Positions 10,301-18,142 of a DNA stretch of 64,000 nucleotides are shown here, piece after piece. The translations under genes were made by a program, and so were the position numbers. The notes under the pieces were generated by a model. That model had not been told where the DNA came from, ran no database searches, and saw only the letters and a list, made by a program, of their open reading frames with translations. The stretch is from assembly GCF_004359375.1 (NCBI RefSeq), contig NZ_CP034726.1:1054001-1118000 (forward strand), read 5' to 3'. The stretch comes from Acetilactobacillus jinshanensis. GTDB lineage: Bacteria; Bacillota; Bacilli; Lactobacillales; Lactobacillaceae. Position 1 is the first letter of the stretch; the number at the start of each line of letters is the position of its first letter.

Positions 10301-11449
10301 CCAGTATCAACGTTTACTCCGGATGGAACTGGCAGATATCCAACACCATTTGATGTGACTAAGTATGAATCTGGTTCAGATTTACCAAGTGGTTATGAAT
10401 TTGCTGGTAAAGTTATTAATAATACGTATCAGTTTAATAAAGGTACGCAAACGGTTGATGTCTATGTAAAGGCTGTTCCACAGCCAGCACCGTATGTTCC
10501 TGCACCAACTACCCCAGCTACTCCAGCTCCGCAAACTCATACAACTAAACCTGTTGCACAAGGAACGGAAACTAACTTAGGTGATCCTGTTCAGTATAAT
10601 GCTGGAACACGTAGTGATCCTGATATGGTTACTTATAAAGGTAAACAGTATCCAGTTCATTATGCTAATGGCATGAGTACGATTACCGTTAAGGTTCGTG
10701 TTCCTGTACGTAATAAACGTGGCAAAGTCGTTAAGAGACATGGCAAACCAGTTTACCGGTACAAGAGCAAGATCGTATCGACTAGTTTACCTGTACCGCA
10801 CACGATGACACCGAATACGATTCGTGCCGTTGATCAAATTGACTTTGATAAGCCTGCTAAGCATGTTTGGACTTCTAGAGGTTTAGATAACGCTTTGAAG
10901 GCCGCTGCTCCTGGTGAAATTGTAAGTTACTACGGCCATAAGTTTGCTAGAGTCAGTGTGCCAAATCATTTCCGTTACTTCTGGATAACTAAGGACACTT
11001 TAGCTCACTTACACATGACTAATATTGGTAATACTCGTAAGTTTGTTCAAGCTTTAAAGTCACATCACTTATTGACGATCTTTATTAACCGGATTTACGT
11101 AGCACATACTAAGAAAGCTAACTACGTTCGTTATGAGATTAAGCTTAATCATCATTATTACATGGTAACCGCTCGTGATGACTACGTACCGAATGCTTAC
11201 TGGCAGAAGAGCGACTTTAATGCTAAACGTGCTCACGCGGTTCGTGTAACTCATGAATGTGAGATGTACACAAGTCAACGTTATGGCAAGAAGACATTGA
11301 TCAAGCCAATTCATGTTGGCACCGTATTACATGTCAAGAAGGTTATCTTCATTGGTAAGCATGGCAAGAGTTTTGAACAAACTCGTCTGTTACTAACGAA
11401 TGGCAAATACGTAACTGCTAACAAGAACTTCGTTCAGATTATGAAATAA
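7370..11449 (+). CDS. adhesin fragment 3 (tandem repeats and C-terminal wall-binding domain)
   Basis: The frame is open from 7211, but only the part after about 7370 encodes adhesin-like sequence; what precedes it is an out-of-frame shadow of fragment 2. It carries the QVGSD repeats, the MucBP-like domains and the basic DUF5776-like tail ending in LTNGKYVTANKNFV. Confidence 0.65.
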   Translation: MNNPVPLATKKYLQNSANYNEFIPAGYTLDVSNLSTPLPTVGKVPTYYTNKTQNVYVVVNPIVHTAMVKYWYYDVDSQGKLKPKLLKSDSVNLDQLKSELQKNAVTHVNKSDGTTYTTYQRYEFPVHNADGTTTEWLLPAGGGSDDSANDYPSDVSDAASPTGKTPNPYQPNSVGGVFPDIENIETEENNHFTPGSKNGTPTTPTLNIYGEKLGTVNFEFVTPSQNGGSDVVLTPTIPSDINRSDLSVNPKTGIISSTGVIGTSHALDGNAYDIDGTLTPFMPKNYATSDIFYNSHHYALDHYITNRSDVTFDKNDTDSSQPADSTFDYTEHPQLVKVQVTNLDHYRSTIFVKVMDGKNNIATYDPQNQWDQKFDIAPYMADVLASPDYTYDNTEYVEPSGKKVTYGNNNMYFTNSNQTIVINVHHNPYNGTIKLMHNGQQVGSDFTFNGLSGDSDTPETVQIPSDYKVAKGSSAHVVLNVSNPTQVVNLTKLYTGTIKLVDSATHKQVGSDQVFPDLPSDRTTTEPVTLPSGYQLAPTNPGLTAPNTALINFTAKTTSPVVVNVVKNSSSSTTTPTTYPAKIVFMDNGTQVGSDNYGELSSKYSSTRLVTPPSGYTLANSSDSIINFSVNKKTIPVDVNQITNYTGIIKLIDNAGNQVGSDQTFTNLPVGNLYEGRKSGKETTTAETAQLPSDYQLASPSTTALVKFDFDQSTAVVHVAPKSKSSTSTTPSTYTGTVDFMDNGTQVGTQSISGLSGNVSKPASALTLPSGDDLVDPAAIVSFTPNNAMATVNVYNQSEATDATSYTGIIKLINNNTGAQVGSDQVFPNLSTNDNMTEMASIPSDYQLTPGFNASVTFNSKQGGTDTQEVKVVPLRTTITVYYEDSMNGFPIYPAGFHQGYKGQKFNLQLFLNGIPSDYYTTPVDTIWTPNNKPVSDFDEQNHTVYVKFQMRKGTINIIYVNANDPSNVISRTSVIAPVSTFTPDGTGRYPTPFDVTKYESGSDLPSGYEFAGKVINNTYQFNKGTQTVDVYVKAVPQPAPYVPAPTTPATPAPQTHTTKPVAQGTETNLGDPVQYNAGTRSDPDMVTYKGKQYPVHYANGMSTITVKVRVPVRNKRGKVVKRHGKPVYRYKSKIVSTSLPVPHTMTPNTIRAVDQIDFDKPAKHVWTSRGLDNALKAAAPGEIVSYYGHKFARVSVPNHFRYFWITKDTLAHLHMTNIGNTRKFVQALKSHHLLTIFINRIYVAHTKKANYVRYEIKLNHHYYMVTARDDYVPNAYWQKSDFNAKRAHAVRVTHECEMYTSQRYGKKTLIKPIHVGTVLHVKKVIFIGKHGKSFEQTRLLLTNGKYVTANKNFVQIMK

Positions 11450-11470
11450 ATTAAGAATTAAGATTTGATT

Positions 11471-11508
11471 AGAACTCGTTTCTGAAAAGAAGCGGGTTCT
11501 TTTTGTTT
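11471..11508 (+). terminator. terminator of the adhesin gene
   Basis: AGAACTCGTTTCT pairs with AGAAGCGGGTTCT (with G-T pairs), followed by TTTTTG. Confidence 0.75.
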
Positions 11509-11865
11509 GTGAAGCGTATTATGTCCCAACTTGGATGATTATTTATAATTCTTAACCTTTGAATTAAATGTGGATTATTTTATTCGCTTTTATGCTGATT
11601 TCGTATTGAAGATTAATTATTAATATTATATAGTATAGGCGTTATATAACATACTATGCCCGTAAACGTAATATATTATATTTGTATACTTGTACAGAAA
11701 AAGCTTCAAAATAAATTATTTATTTTGAAGCTTTTTTGTGTTCTAATTTAATAACATTATGTGATTTACAAATGTTTATTCCTAATTAGGAATGGCCTTT
11801 TAGTTTTGATGTTCTTAGAAAGCATGCTACATTATACTTAAATTATTGATAGAAACGTGATCTAA
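11509..11865. other. non-coding stretch with a possible short RNA
   Basis: No reading frame with a ribosome binding site is visible. TTGAAG near 11606 and TATATA near 11630 could be a weak promoter feeding a roughly 100-nt transcript ending at the strong hairpin at 11699-11738. This is only a suggestion. Confidence 0.3.
11699..11738 (+). terminator. strong bidirectional terminator
   Basis: AAAAGCTTCAAAATAAA pairs with TTTATTTTGAAGCTTTT almost perfectly around a 4-nt loop, with a T-run on the plus side and A-run on the other. Confidence 0.75.
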
Positions 11866-12183
11866 ATGCAACTCGATAAACAACCAATTATTAATGAATT
11901 AATGCAAACTCACAAATTTGGTAAAGTAACGTTTAACCGTGCTAAAGGTAAAAACAAGTGGAGCGTCTACTTGCGGCCGAAATCCGATACAAAGGGGGTT
12001 CATTTTCACATCAGCTACGTTGACGGGGGCTTCATGAGCCAGGACGAATTTCAATTACCGCATAAATCATACTTTAATTATGGTGTGGATCAACCCAGAT
12101 TAACACCCGTTAAGACACCTATGGATGCCATTCGACAGGTTGCTGGCCTGCTCAATAGTGGTTATAAGGTCAGAAAATTATAG
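11866..12183 (+). CDS. hypothetical protein, 105 aa
   Basis: Small soluble protein, no signal peptide or membrane helix, family unknown to me. It ends in a helical stretch (MDAIRQVAGLLNSGYKVRKL). No clear Shine-Dalgarno is visible before the ATG (GAAACGTGATCTAAATG), so expression may be weak. It converges with the 12226 gene on a shared terminator. Confidence 0.6.
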   Translation: MQLDKQPIINELMQTHKFGKVTFNRAKGKNKWSVYLRPKSDTKGVHFHISYVDGGFMSQDEFQLPHKSYFNYGVDQPRLTPVKTPMDAIRQVAGLLNSGYKVRKL

Positions 12184-12189
12184 TAAACA

Positions 12190-12222
12190 AAATGGGGATG
12201 CTATTTAGCATCCCCATTTTTA
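12190..12222. terminator. bidirectional terminator between convergent genes
   Basis: AAAATGGGGATGCTA pairs with TAGCATCCCCATTTT around a short loop, so it serves both strands. Confidence 0.85.
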
Positions 12223-12225
12223 GTA

Positions 12226-12591
12226 TTAAATTTCACCCAGTAACGAGCGTTGTAAAAAGGCTGTAAGTACTACGTCATCTAAAGTTAACTGCCGATAAGA
12301 TCGGCCGATCAATTGATGATTCAAATGATGTTCCTGAATAACAAAAAATTGTTGGGTCTTTGGAATTGACTGATTGAGTTGATCACCCATGATACTGGCA
12401 TCAATTGGATCCAAGCGATTTACGTAGTTACGGCTCAGAATATAATTATCGTTACCGAGATGATATTTATACGTAGGCGTATGCTTAACAATTGACGCTA
12501 AGCTCTGCATCCATTGTTGCGGTGTCAGATTAGGTGTGGATTTATCTAATTCACTTAGAAGCTGGTTAAGTTGTTGTGCTTTAGTGATAAT
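12226..12591 (-). CDS. hypothetical protein, about 121 aa, start uncertain
   Basis: Unknown soluble protein. The first ATG (12510) has no Shine-Dalgarno, and the frame stays open upstream with sensible helical sequence (KAQQLNQLLSELDKS). An AGAAGGA site lies at 12601-12607, after which the in-frame codons are CTG, ATA, CTT and ATT, with no ATG or GTG. I place the start at the ATT (12589-12591), 9 nt from the site. An ATA or CTG start, or a shorter ATG version of 94 aa, is possible. Confidence 0.5.
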   Translation of the reverse strand: MITKAQQLNQLLSELDKSTPNLTPQQWMQSLASIVKHTPTYKYHLGNDNYILSRNYVNRLDPIDASIMGDQLNQSIPKTQQFFVIQEHHLNHQLIGRSYRQLTLDDVVLTAFLQRSLLGEI

Positions 12592-12874
12592 AAGTATCAG
12601 TCCTTCTTTTCCATAATTCTAAGACGGTATTTAATGTAGCATAAATTAAAACTGGCGGCTATGTTGATTTTTAGGATTGTTGAGTGGATTGACTAACTTG
12701 GGCTTTTAGTGAAAGTATGTGAAATTTTGGTATTAAATTAGTGTCGAGTGCAATGGACTTTTTCTAGTTATTGTGAAATTGACTTTTTGAATTAATTGAA
12801 ATAAATTTTAATAATTTTTATTTATATTCGTGATATCTTAAAATTGAATTTGTTAACTTAGAGGAGATGCCGAT

Positions 12875-13240
12875 ATGCAACAGGATGCAGCAATTTTTGA
12901 CGTGATCATTAAGCGAGCGATGTCCAATACCCAGGGATGCATTAATAATTTAACGGATATTAACCGAGCCACCAGCGTTGGTGAAAAGGCTTGGCACGTT
13001 CATAAGTATACAGAGCCGTTAGCGACCGATCGAATGAATTTAGAAGAAGACCTACAATTAATTTCGAGCGTTGCTTCCGACATGAACGTTAAGATCTTTG
13101 GTAATGACCAGGATTATCAACAGTTAGACAAAATTATTCGGGCTTGGTCCAGCATTGATTGGGCTAACATCAAGCACGCTAGTATCGTGCCGTTTAAGAA
13201 CATTAAGAAATACCTAAAGCAAATTGAAATCCATTTGTGA
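12875..13240 (+). CDS. hypothetical protein, 121 aa
   Basis: Unknown family, soluble, acidic to neutral and mostly helical. It has a good ribosome binding site (AGAGGAGA, 7 nt before the ATG) and its own terminator, so it is a real single gene. Confidence 0.65.
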   Translation: MQQDAAIFDVIIKRAMSNTQGCINNLTDINRATSVGEKAWHVHKYTEPLATDRMNLEEDLQLISSVASDMNVKIFGNDQDYQQLDKIIRAWSSIDWANIKHASIVPFKNIKKYLKQIEIHL

Positions 13241-13266
13241 AATGTGAAATTGAATAATCTAAATTA

Positions 13267-13311
13267 AATTCCAGTTAATTAGACATAGTTCTCTAATTAA
13301 CGGGAATTTTT
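13267..13311 (+). terminator. terminator after the 12875 gene
   Basis: AATTCC-GTTAATTAGA pairs with TCTAATTAAC-GGAATT, followed by TTTTT. Confidence 0.8.
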
Positions 13312-13350
13312 GTCATTTTTAGACACAAGACCACTTGCTTTTTGTAACCA

Positions 13351-13363
13351 AATGATTATCATT
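13351..13363. promoter_or_regulatory. palindrome resembling a Fur/PerR-type half operator
   Basis: AATGATTATCATT is a perfect 13-bp palindrome. Fur-family boxes are built from GATAATGATTATC-like units, so a Fur, Zur or PerR regulator is possible. It lies upstream of the small reading frame at 13445. Confidence 0.3.
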
Positions 13364-13444
13364 AAAAGTGAACATAATAATATTATATAAATTATATGTT
13401 TCTAATAAGTAAATAAATGATTATTTATAGACAGGACGAGAGAA

Positions 13445-13546
13445 ATGCTGATGTTATTTAATAACTTTATGAATTTAAAGGATGAAATTAACTGGCAATC
13501 CTGTTTGATCCTAGAACTGAAAGATGAAGCAGGAGAATTAGATTGA
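13445..13546 (+). CDS. small peptide, 33 aa
   Basis: ATG preceded by GGACGAGAGAA. The peptide is amphipathic and acidic (MLMLFNNFMNLKDE followed by INWQSCLILELKDEAGELD). No family is recognised. A terminator follows 35 nt after the stop, which supports a discrete small transcript. Confidence 0.35.
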   Translation: MLMLFNNFMNLKDEINWQSCLILELKDEAGELD

Positions 13547-13580
13547 TGTCGATGTCATGAATCCATATCAAATGAGATTT

Positions 13581-13616
13581 AGGCATTGGCAAAGAATTTT
13601 TGCCATGCCTTTTTAT
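13581..13616 (+). terminator. strong terminator
   Basis: AGGCATTGGCAAA pairs with TTTGCCATGCCT, followed by a T-rich tail. It lies between the small reading frame and the aminotransferase gene. Confidence 0.75.
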
Positions 13617-13674
13617 TTATTATCCGTTTGATAATGGATGACCTTTGAATGATTGTGTAGGAAGGAAAATCATT

Positions 13675-14847
13675 ATGGATATGTCTAAACGAATGAATAA
13701 CTTTGCTAAATCATTAAGTACTGAAGATCCAATTGATGCGATGACGGCAGAATTTAACAAGATTCCTGGGATGATCACGTTAACCATTGGCGAACCAAAC
13801 TTTAACACGCCCGAACACATTAAGAAGGCCGCCATTAAAGCGATTGAAGATAACCATAGTCATTATCCAGACGTTCAGGGGGTTCCAGCATTAAGAAAAG
13901 CTACTGCGGACTTTATGCACGATAAATACGGCTTAAGTTATGATCCTAAAACGCAGGTCTTAGTTACTTTAGGTGTTACTGAAGCTATTCATGCAGTCTT
14001 TGCGTCGATCATTAATCCTGGTGATGATGTCATCATTCCAACTCCGGCATATCCATTCTATAAACCAAATGCTCAAGCCGTTGGCGCCCACGTAGTTGAA
14101 ATTGATACGTCTAAAGATAATTTCGTCCTAACACCACAACGATTAGAGGCAACGTTGAAACAGTATCCACACGCCAAAGCCTTAGTATTGAACTATCCAA
14201 ACAATCCGGTTGGCAATGTCTACAGTAAAGATCAGTTGACCGGTCTAGCTAAAGTTATTAAAAAGTACGGCATCTTCTGTGTTTGTGACGAAATTTACAG
14301 TGAATTAAGTTACGATAGTAAGCACGTTTCGATGGGCAACATCATCCCCGATCAGGCCATCGTTATGAACGGTGCCTCGAAATCATTCGCCATGACCGGT
14401 TGGCGAATTGGTTTAGTCTTTGGTCCCGCTCCGGTAATTCGGCAGATGAACGCCTTGAATTCATTTTTTACAAATGGAATTACCACTTGTGCTCAATACG
14501 CCGCAGCTGAAGGCTTTAAGAACGGCCGTGATGATGGCTTAAAGATGCGTGACGTTTACAAGAAGCGCCGTGACATCTTACGAGCCGGTCTAGATAAGGC
14601 TGGTTTTACCAGTCCAGAACCTGGTGGTGCTTTCTACATCTTCGCTAAAATCCCGAGTCAGTTCAACCAGAACAGTTTACAGTTCGCTAAGCAATTAGCT
14701 AAGGAAGCTCGAGTTGGCGCCATGCCGGGCTCGACCTTTGGCCCCGGTGGGGAAGGTCATTTACGGTTCTCTTATGCTACCAGCACTGATAACATCAGGA
14801 CCGCCGTTAAACGAATCCAGAAGTTTGTTAAATATCATCAGAAATAA
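13675..14847 (+). CDS. PLP-dependent class I/II aminotransferase
   Basis: Fold-type I aminotransferase of the AspB/PatA/aromatic aminotransferase group, about 390 residues, complete. The PLP lysine is in GASKSFAMTGWRIG, the PLP-phosphate and ring contacts fall in LNYPNNPVG and CDEIYSEL, and the substrate-carboxylate arginine is near HLRFSYA. I chose the ATG at 13675 because AGGAAGG lies 8 nt before it; an upstream in-frame ATG at 13645 has no such site. The reaction is amino-group transfer between an amino acid and a 2-oxo acid. Related lactobacillar enzymes act on aromatic or N-acetyl-diaminopimelate substrates, and the sequence does not settle which. Confidence 0.88.
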   Translation: MDMSKRMNNFAKSLSTEDPIDAMTAEFNKIPGMITLTIGEPNFNTPEHIKKAAIKAIEDNHSHYPDVQGVPALRKATADFMHDKYGLSYDPKTQVLVTLGVTEAIHAVFASIINPGDDVIIPTPAYPFYKPNAQAVGAHVVEIDTSKDNFVLTPQRLEATLKQYPHAKALVLNYPNNPVGNVYSKDQLTGLAKVIKKYGIFCVCDEIYSELSYDSKHVSMGNIIPDQAIVMNGASKSFAMTGWRIGLVFGPAPVIRQMNALNSFFTNGITTCAQYAAAEGFKNGRDDGLKMRDVYKKRRDILRAGLDKAGFTSPEPGGAFYIFAKIPSQFNQNSLQFAKQLAKEARVGAMPGSTFGPGGEGHLRFSYATSTDNIRTAVKRIQKFVKYHQK

Positions 14848-14888
14848 TCGATTGATTTAAGTTTAGTTAAGCACGTCTCCTAAATAAA

Positions 14889-14946
14889 AAGCGTCATCAT
14901 AATTATTAGTTGATCAAAAGACGAATAATTATGATGGCGTTTTTTA
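14889..14946. terminator. bidirectional terminator
   Basis: GCGTCATCATAATTATT pairs with AATAATTATGATGGCG, with a T-run on the plus side and A-run on the other, between convergent genes. Confidence 0.85.
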
Positions 14947-14969
14947 AGTATCTTAGCATTTACTGATTT

Positions 14970-15509
14970 TTAAAATGGTAGATTGTCTTCAGAGATTGGA
15001 ATTGGCTGATGACCAACATCTTTGTCACCATTATTGATCCATTTCTTCATGTGATTAATTTTAGCTTGATGACGTTTTGGATAGGTCTGGCGGTAGTGAT
15101 TAAGTTCTAAATTGACTAAGAAGACACGGGTCCCGAGTTGATATTTACGGGCTTGTTCGTAGCACATCTGTAAAGTGTCAAAGAACCATTCGTTAGCGTA
15201 ATGGGTCGTAACATAAGTATCCGCATGATTACGTCGACTAGTGTCCAGACTAATGTTAATGTTGTAACGGTCAGTACCGATGACGTTCCACGTGTAGTAA
15301 TAACGATTATGGCCAATCGAATTTGGTGAGATTTCAAGTGCTTCAAGAACGTAAGGATTAAGAAAATTTAAATTGGCGTTATGCACGACTTCCTGAAAGA
15401 CGATCCGTTGATGATGACATTTATCCATCAGGAGATTATATTGTGTTAGTAATTGATGCTCATTACTATATATAGTTTTTACATCGTTATCATTAGTCCA
15501 ATTTTCCAT
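14970..15509 (-). CDS. hypothetical protein, 179 aa
   Basis: Unknown soluble protein with many aromatic and His residues. The start is set at the ATG at 15509 (MENWTND), which follows AAAGCGGTG by 6 nt; the frame extends upstream to 15539 without a better site. The same AGAAAGCGGT context precedes the small membrane gene at 58213, so this site is used elsewhere in the genome. Confidence 0.6.
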   Translation of the reverse strand: MENWTNDNDVKTIYSNEHQLLTQYNLLMDKCHHQRIVFQEVVHNANLNFLNPYVLEALEISPNSIGHNRYYYTWNVIGTDRYNINISLDTSRRNHADTYVTTHYANEWFFDTLQMCYEQARKYQLGTRVFLVNLELNHYRQTYPKRHQAKINHMKKWINNGDKDVGHQPIPISEDNLPF

Positions 15510-15817
15510 GCAAAACACCGCTTTCTGTATTTTTATCATAGCTGATTTAATAGTAACTTGGTAGTAGCACAGGTAGTCCAGGTAGAGTGTAACAACACTA
15601 TATTTGGCATTAGTTATAAATTATATATAGTATGGTGATTAGATTACTTTGTTACATTCTTTGTAACAGAACGTAAATTTATTAGTAACGTTAGATTGTT
15701 CTAATCATTGATGTAGTAGTACATACAAAGAATTTAAATTAATTTTAAAATTCGCTTGACTTATTACAGATGTAACACTAATATTACAGATGTAATGAGA
15801 AACGGGAAGTGAACAAT
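15510..15817. other. regulatory intergenic region
   Basis: AT-rich spacer between divergent genes. Besides the promoter with paired palindromes at 15756-15795, it contains GTTACATTCTTTGTAAC (15651-15667), a related TTACA/TGTAA inverted repeat that may be a further operator. Confidence 0.45.
15756..15795 (+). promoter_or_regulatory. promoter overlapped by two cop-box-like operators
   Basis: TTGACT (15756-15761), 17-bp spacer and TAATAT (15779-15784). Two identical palindromes, TTACAGATGTAA, lie at 15764-15775 (in the spacer) and 15784-15795 (from the end of the -10), 20 bp or two helical turns apart. TACAnnTGTA is the known cop-box core bound by CopY/BlaI-family repressors. Repression of the secreted-protein gene downstream by such a regulator is inferred. 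Confidence 0.6.
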
Positions 15818-16270
15818 ATGTTTATGAAAAAGAATTTAATTAAAAAAATTTCAATGGTTGTAGCCAGCTTGGCTTTGATCATTCCGTTAGCTTCTGTTAA
15901 CGAAGCTTCAGTAAGTGCTCACCGTGTACATCACGCTAGAGTCGTTCGGGTTATGAAACGTAACAACAAGCGGGCTCATAAACATGTTGCGAAAGGGATG
16001 CGTTTAGGCGCAGCTGCTGCTTATAACGTTCGTGTTAACAAGGCTTTAAACCAGTTCCCAAAGAATAAAGTTTATAACCAGGGCTTCAATGATGCCTTAA
16101 ATGCTAAGGTTAACCACAGATTAGCTCACAACGCTAATTACGAAAAAGGTTACTTACAGATCATCGCTTTAGATAATTACACAGACCCAATGGGCAAACA
16201 GCTTCCAAAGCACTTAAGCAAGAGTGCTTTAAAGAGTGCTGCCGTTTATTACCAGGGTTGCATTTTATAA
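15818..16270 (+). CDS. secreted basic protein, about 150 aa
   Basis: The N-terminus is a clear Sec signal peptide: MFMKKNLIKKI, a hydrophobic core and an Ala-containing cleavage region near SVSAHR. The mature part is very basic and rich in His, Arg, Lys and Asn. No domain is recognised. The ATG at 15818 is preceded by CGGGAAG; a second ATG two codons later is possible. Control by a promoter with paired TTACAGATGTAA boxes suggests induction by a signal such as copper or cell-wall stress, which is inference. His-rich content would suit metal contact but proves nothing. Confidence 0.7.
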   Translation: MFMKKNLIKKISMVVASLALIIPLASVNEASVSAHRVHHARVVRVMKRNNKRAHKHVAKGMRLGAAAAYNVRVNKALNQFPKNKVYNQGFNDALNAKVNHRLAHNANYEKGYLQIIALDNYTDPMGKQLPKHLSKSALKSAAVYYQGCIL

Positions 16271-16298
16271 ATTAAGTTAAAAAGAATATCACATATAA

Positions 16299-16339
16299 AA
16301 ACATCTGATAATCGTTAATTGATTATCAGATGTTTTTTG
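16299..16339. terminator. bidirectional terminator
   Basis: ACATCTGATAATC pairs with GATTATCAGATGT around a short loop, with T-run and A-run flanks, between convergent genes. Confidence 0.85.
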
Positions 16340-16357
16340 TCGTTATCGTAAAGTAAT

Positions 16358-16801
16358 TTACTTTTTATTGTGTTCACGTTTCGTCTCTTCACCAATGATA
16401 TTGAGCATCGCTTGCTGGGCACTCATGTGATCTTTCTTGTGAGCACTAATGTTGAATTGCTTCATGGCTTCTGGATTCTTTTTTGAAGCCTGCTTAAATA
16501 AATTATTAAGCTGATTGGTGATTGGATTAGCGACTTTGGCGTAGCCGACTAACGGTTTCATGGCTTTTTGGACCTGCTTGAAAGTTGACTGGTTATGTTT
16601 GTTATCAACGATAAAGTCGTCCTTGCTGTCTAAGCCTTTAATTAATTTAGCAATCTGTTTAGCATTAGCATCTTTTTGATCGGATTTACCAGCAATCGCC
16701 ATCTTAAGTTTGTTTTTAATATCGGTAAAGCTCATTAATTTATTGATTTGAAAGTTATTCATGCTGACCTGTAAACGTTGCCAGCTGAGTTTATTAGTCA
16801 T
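16358..16801 (-). CDS. hypothetical protein, 147 aa
   Basis: Lys-rich helical soluble protein with no signal peptide or motif I recognise. AAAGGATTG lies about 10 nt before the ATG. It converges with the secreted-protein gene and is followed by their shared terminator. Confidence 0.6.
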   Translation of the reverse strand: MTNKLSWQRLQVSMNNFQINKLMSFTDIKNKLKMAIAGKSDQKDANAKQIAKLIKGLDSKDDFIVDNKHNQSTFKQVQKAMKPLVGYAKVANPITNQLNNLFKQASKKNPEAMKQFNISAHKKDHMSAQQAMLNIIGEETKREHNKK

Positions 16802-17040
16802 ATTTTAATCAATCCTTTTAACATTAAGCATTATGTTGATTATACAGTGTTAGCCACAATTAAATCAATAACCCAATTAGTTAGTAGTAATTCTCTGAAT
16901 AGAATCAGTAAAAAGACACAAACGATGTAGGAAACCAAAAGAATATCTAACGCCTTGTTAACTATAGTTAAGAATGAAAGGCGGATAGATATAGAAATCG
17001 TAAAAATAATACATATTATTTGTTTGAAAGGAGTAATATT

Positions 17041-17991
17041 ATGATTAAGCCACGTAAAGTAGTCTTAGTTGGTGATGGTGCCGTTGGTTCTTCATATGCA
17101 TACGCAATGATGAACCGAGGCCTTGGTGAAGAATTCCCAATCATTGATATCGTCAAAAACAAAGTTAAGGGTGATGTCATGGACTTAGAAGATGCCCAGG
17201 TCTTCACTGAACCTAAACACGTTTATTTCGGCACCTATAAAGATTGCAAAGATGCTGATATCGTTGTAATCACCGCCGGAACTCCTCAAAAGAAGGGTGA
17301 AACCCGTTTAGCTTTAGTTAGCCGTAACATGCACATCGTAGCTTCGATTGTTAAACCAGTTGTTCAATCTGGATTCAAAGGAATCTTCGTTGTTTCCGCT
17401 AACCCGGTTGATATTATTACCGCTGCAGTTCAGAAGTTATCTGGCTGGCCAAAGAACAAAGTCATTGGTACTGGTACTTCCTTAGATACCACCCGTCTTC
17501 AGGTTGCCTTAGGTAAGAAGTTACATTTAAACCCACAGAGCATTAACGCCTACATTATGGGTGAACATGGTGACTCTGAATTCGCTGACTTAGCCGAAGC
17601 TTCCGCTGGTAACCGTCCATTATTGAGCATGATCAAAGAAGCCGGCATCAGCAAAGATGAACTGACGAAATTAGTTGCTAAGGTTCGTAACAAGGCCTAC
17701 TACATAATTAATGCCAAAGGTGCTACCTACTATGGTGTTGCCGAAGCTTTGACCCGAATTTGTCAAGCCGTTCTTAAGAACGAAAACACCATTTTACCAA
17801 CCGATGCACCTTTGAATGGTGAATACGGTTTGAAAGACGTTTACATTGGTTCGCCAACCGTGATTAACGCTTCAGGAATTGCTAAAGTCATTCAGGTTCC
17901 TTTGAATGACCAAGAAGAAACTCTAATGAAGAAGTCTGCCGCAACCTTACGTAAAGTTGCTAAGAAGGGCATGGATTCATTAAAGAAGTAA
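17041..17991 (+). CDS. ldh: L-lactate dehydrogenase
   Basis: NAD-dependent reduction of pyruvate to L-lactate, the NADH-regenerating end step of fermentation. The Rossmann glycine motif is VGDGAVGSSYA and the active-site His is in GEHGDSE. The substrate Arg is in the mobile-loop ETRLALVSRN segment. At 316 aa it has the normal length. The start is the ATG at 17041, which follows GAAAGGAGTAATATT; the frame runs 21 nt further upstream without a site. It is monocistronic with its own terminator. Confidence 0.95.
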   Translation: MIKPRKVVLVGDGAVGSSYAYAMMNRGLGEEFPIIDIVKNKVKGDVMDLEDAQVFTEPKHVYFGTYKDCKDADIVVITAGTPQKKGETRLALVSRNMHIVASIVKPVVQSGFKGIFVVSANPVDIITAAVQKLSGWPKNKVIGTGTSLDTTRLQVALGKKLHLNPQSINAYIMGEHGDSEFADLAEASAGNRPLLSMIKEAGISKDELTKLVAKVRNKAYYIINAKGATYYGVAEALTRICQAVLKNENTILPTDAPLNGEYGLKDVYIGSPTVINASGIAKVIQVPLNDQEETLMKKSAATLRKVAKKGMDSLKK

Positions 17992-18039
17992 TCTGATCAA
18001 TAATCCTGAAATTTTCTTGACCATCAGCTAAACATCATT

Positions 18040-18084
18040 ATTAAATCCCTTACGTTAGTTAAATAACATAGGGGATTTAATTTT
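18040..18084 (+). terminator. terminator of ldh
   Basis: AAATCCCTTA pairs with TAGGGGATTT, followed by AATTTT. Confidence 0.7.
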
Positions 18085-18093
18085 ATGTCGTTA

Positions 18094-18123
18094 CAAAAGG
18101 CCCGCTATTGAATAGCGAGCCAT
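18094..18123 (-). terminator. terminator of the cytochrome-b5-like gene
   Basis: On the minus strand, GGCTCGCTATT pairs with AATAGCGGGCC, then TTTTG. Confidence 0.7.
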
Positions 18124-18142
18124 TTATTAATAATTATTAATC

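Larger units (their letters stand above)
3497..11449 (+). pseudogene. giant KxYKxGKxW-type surface adhesin, split by two frameshifts (about 2650 aa if intact)
   Basis: Three abutting reading frames form one gene. The N-terminus carries a KxYKxGKxW-like export signal (KVLHKIGKHW followed by a hydrophobic segment), then a Ser/Asn/Ala-rich stretch. Two homologous ~190-residue modules follow, then BspA-type DUF285 leucine-rich repeats near 6230-6540 (FYSDPSL... pattern). At least six tandem ~65-90-residue beta modules start near 8651, 8848, 9101, 9300, 9566 and 9781, each with [YG]TGxIKL...QVGSD...LPSGY. MucBP-like domains, a Pro-rich linker near 10480-10550 and a basic DUF5776/SLAP-like C-terminus complete it. 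There is no LPxTG motif, so wall binding is probably non-covalent. The -1 shift at about 5170-5174 and +1 shift near 7361-7375 restore the original frame. Confidence 0.85.
13312..13674 (+). other. intergenic region with a short transcript unit
   Basis: It contains a 13-bp perfect palindrome (13351-13363), a 33-codon reading frame (13445-13546) and a strong terminator (13581-13616). This arrangement suggests a separate small transcript ahead of the aminotransferase gene. Confidence 0.4.
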
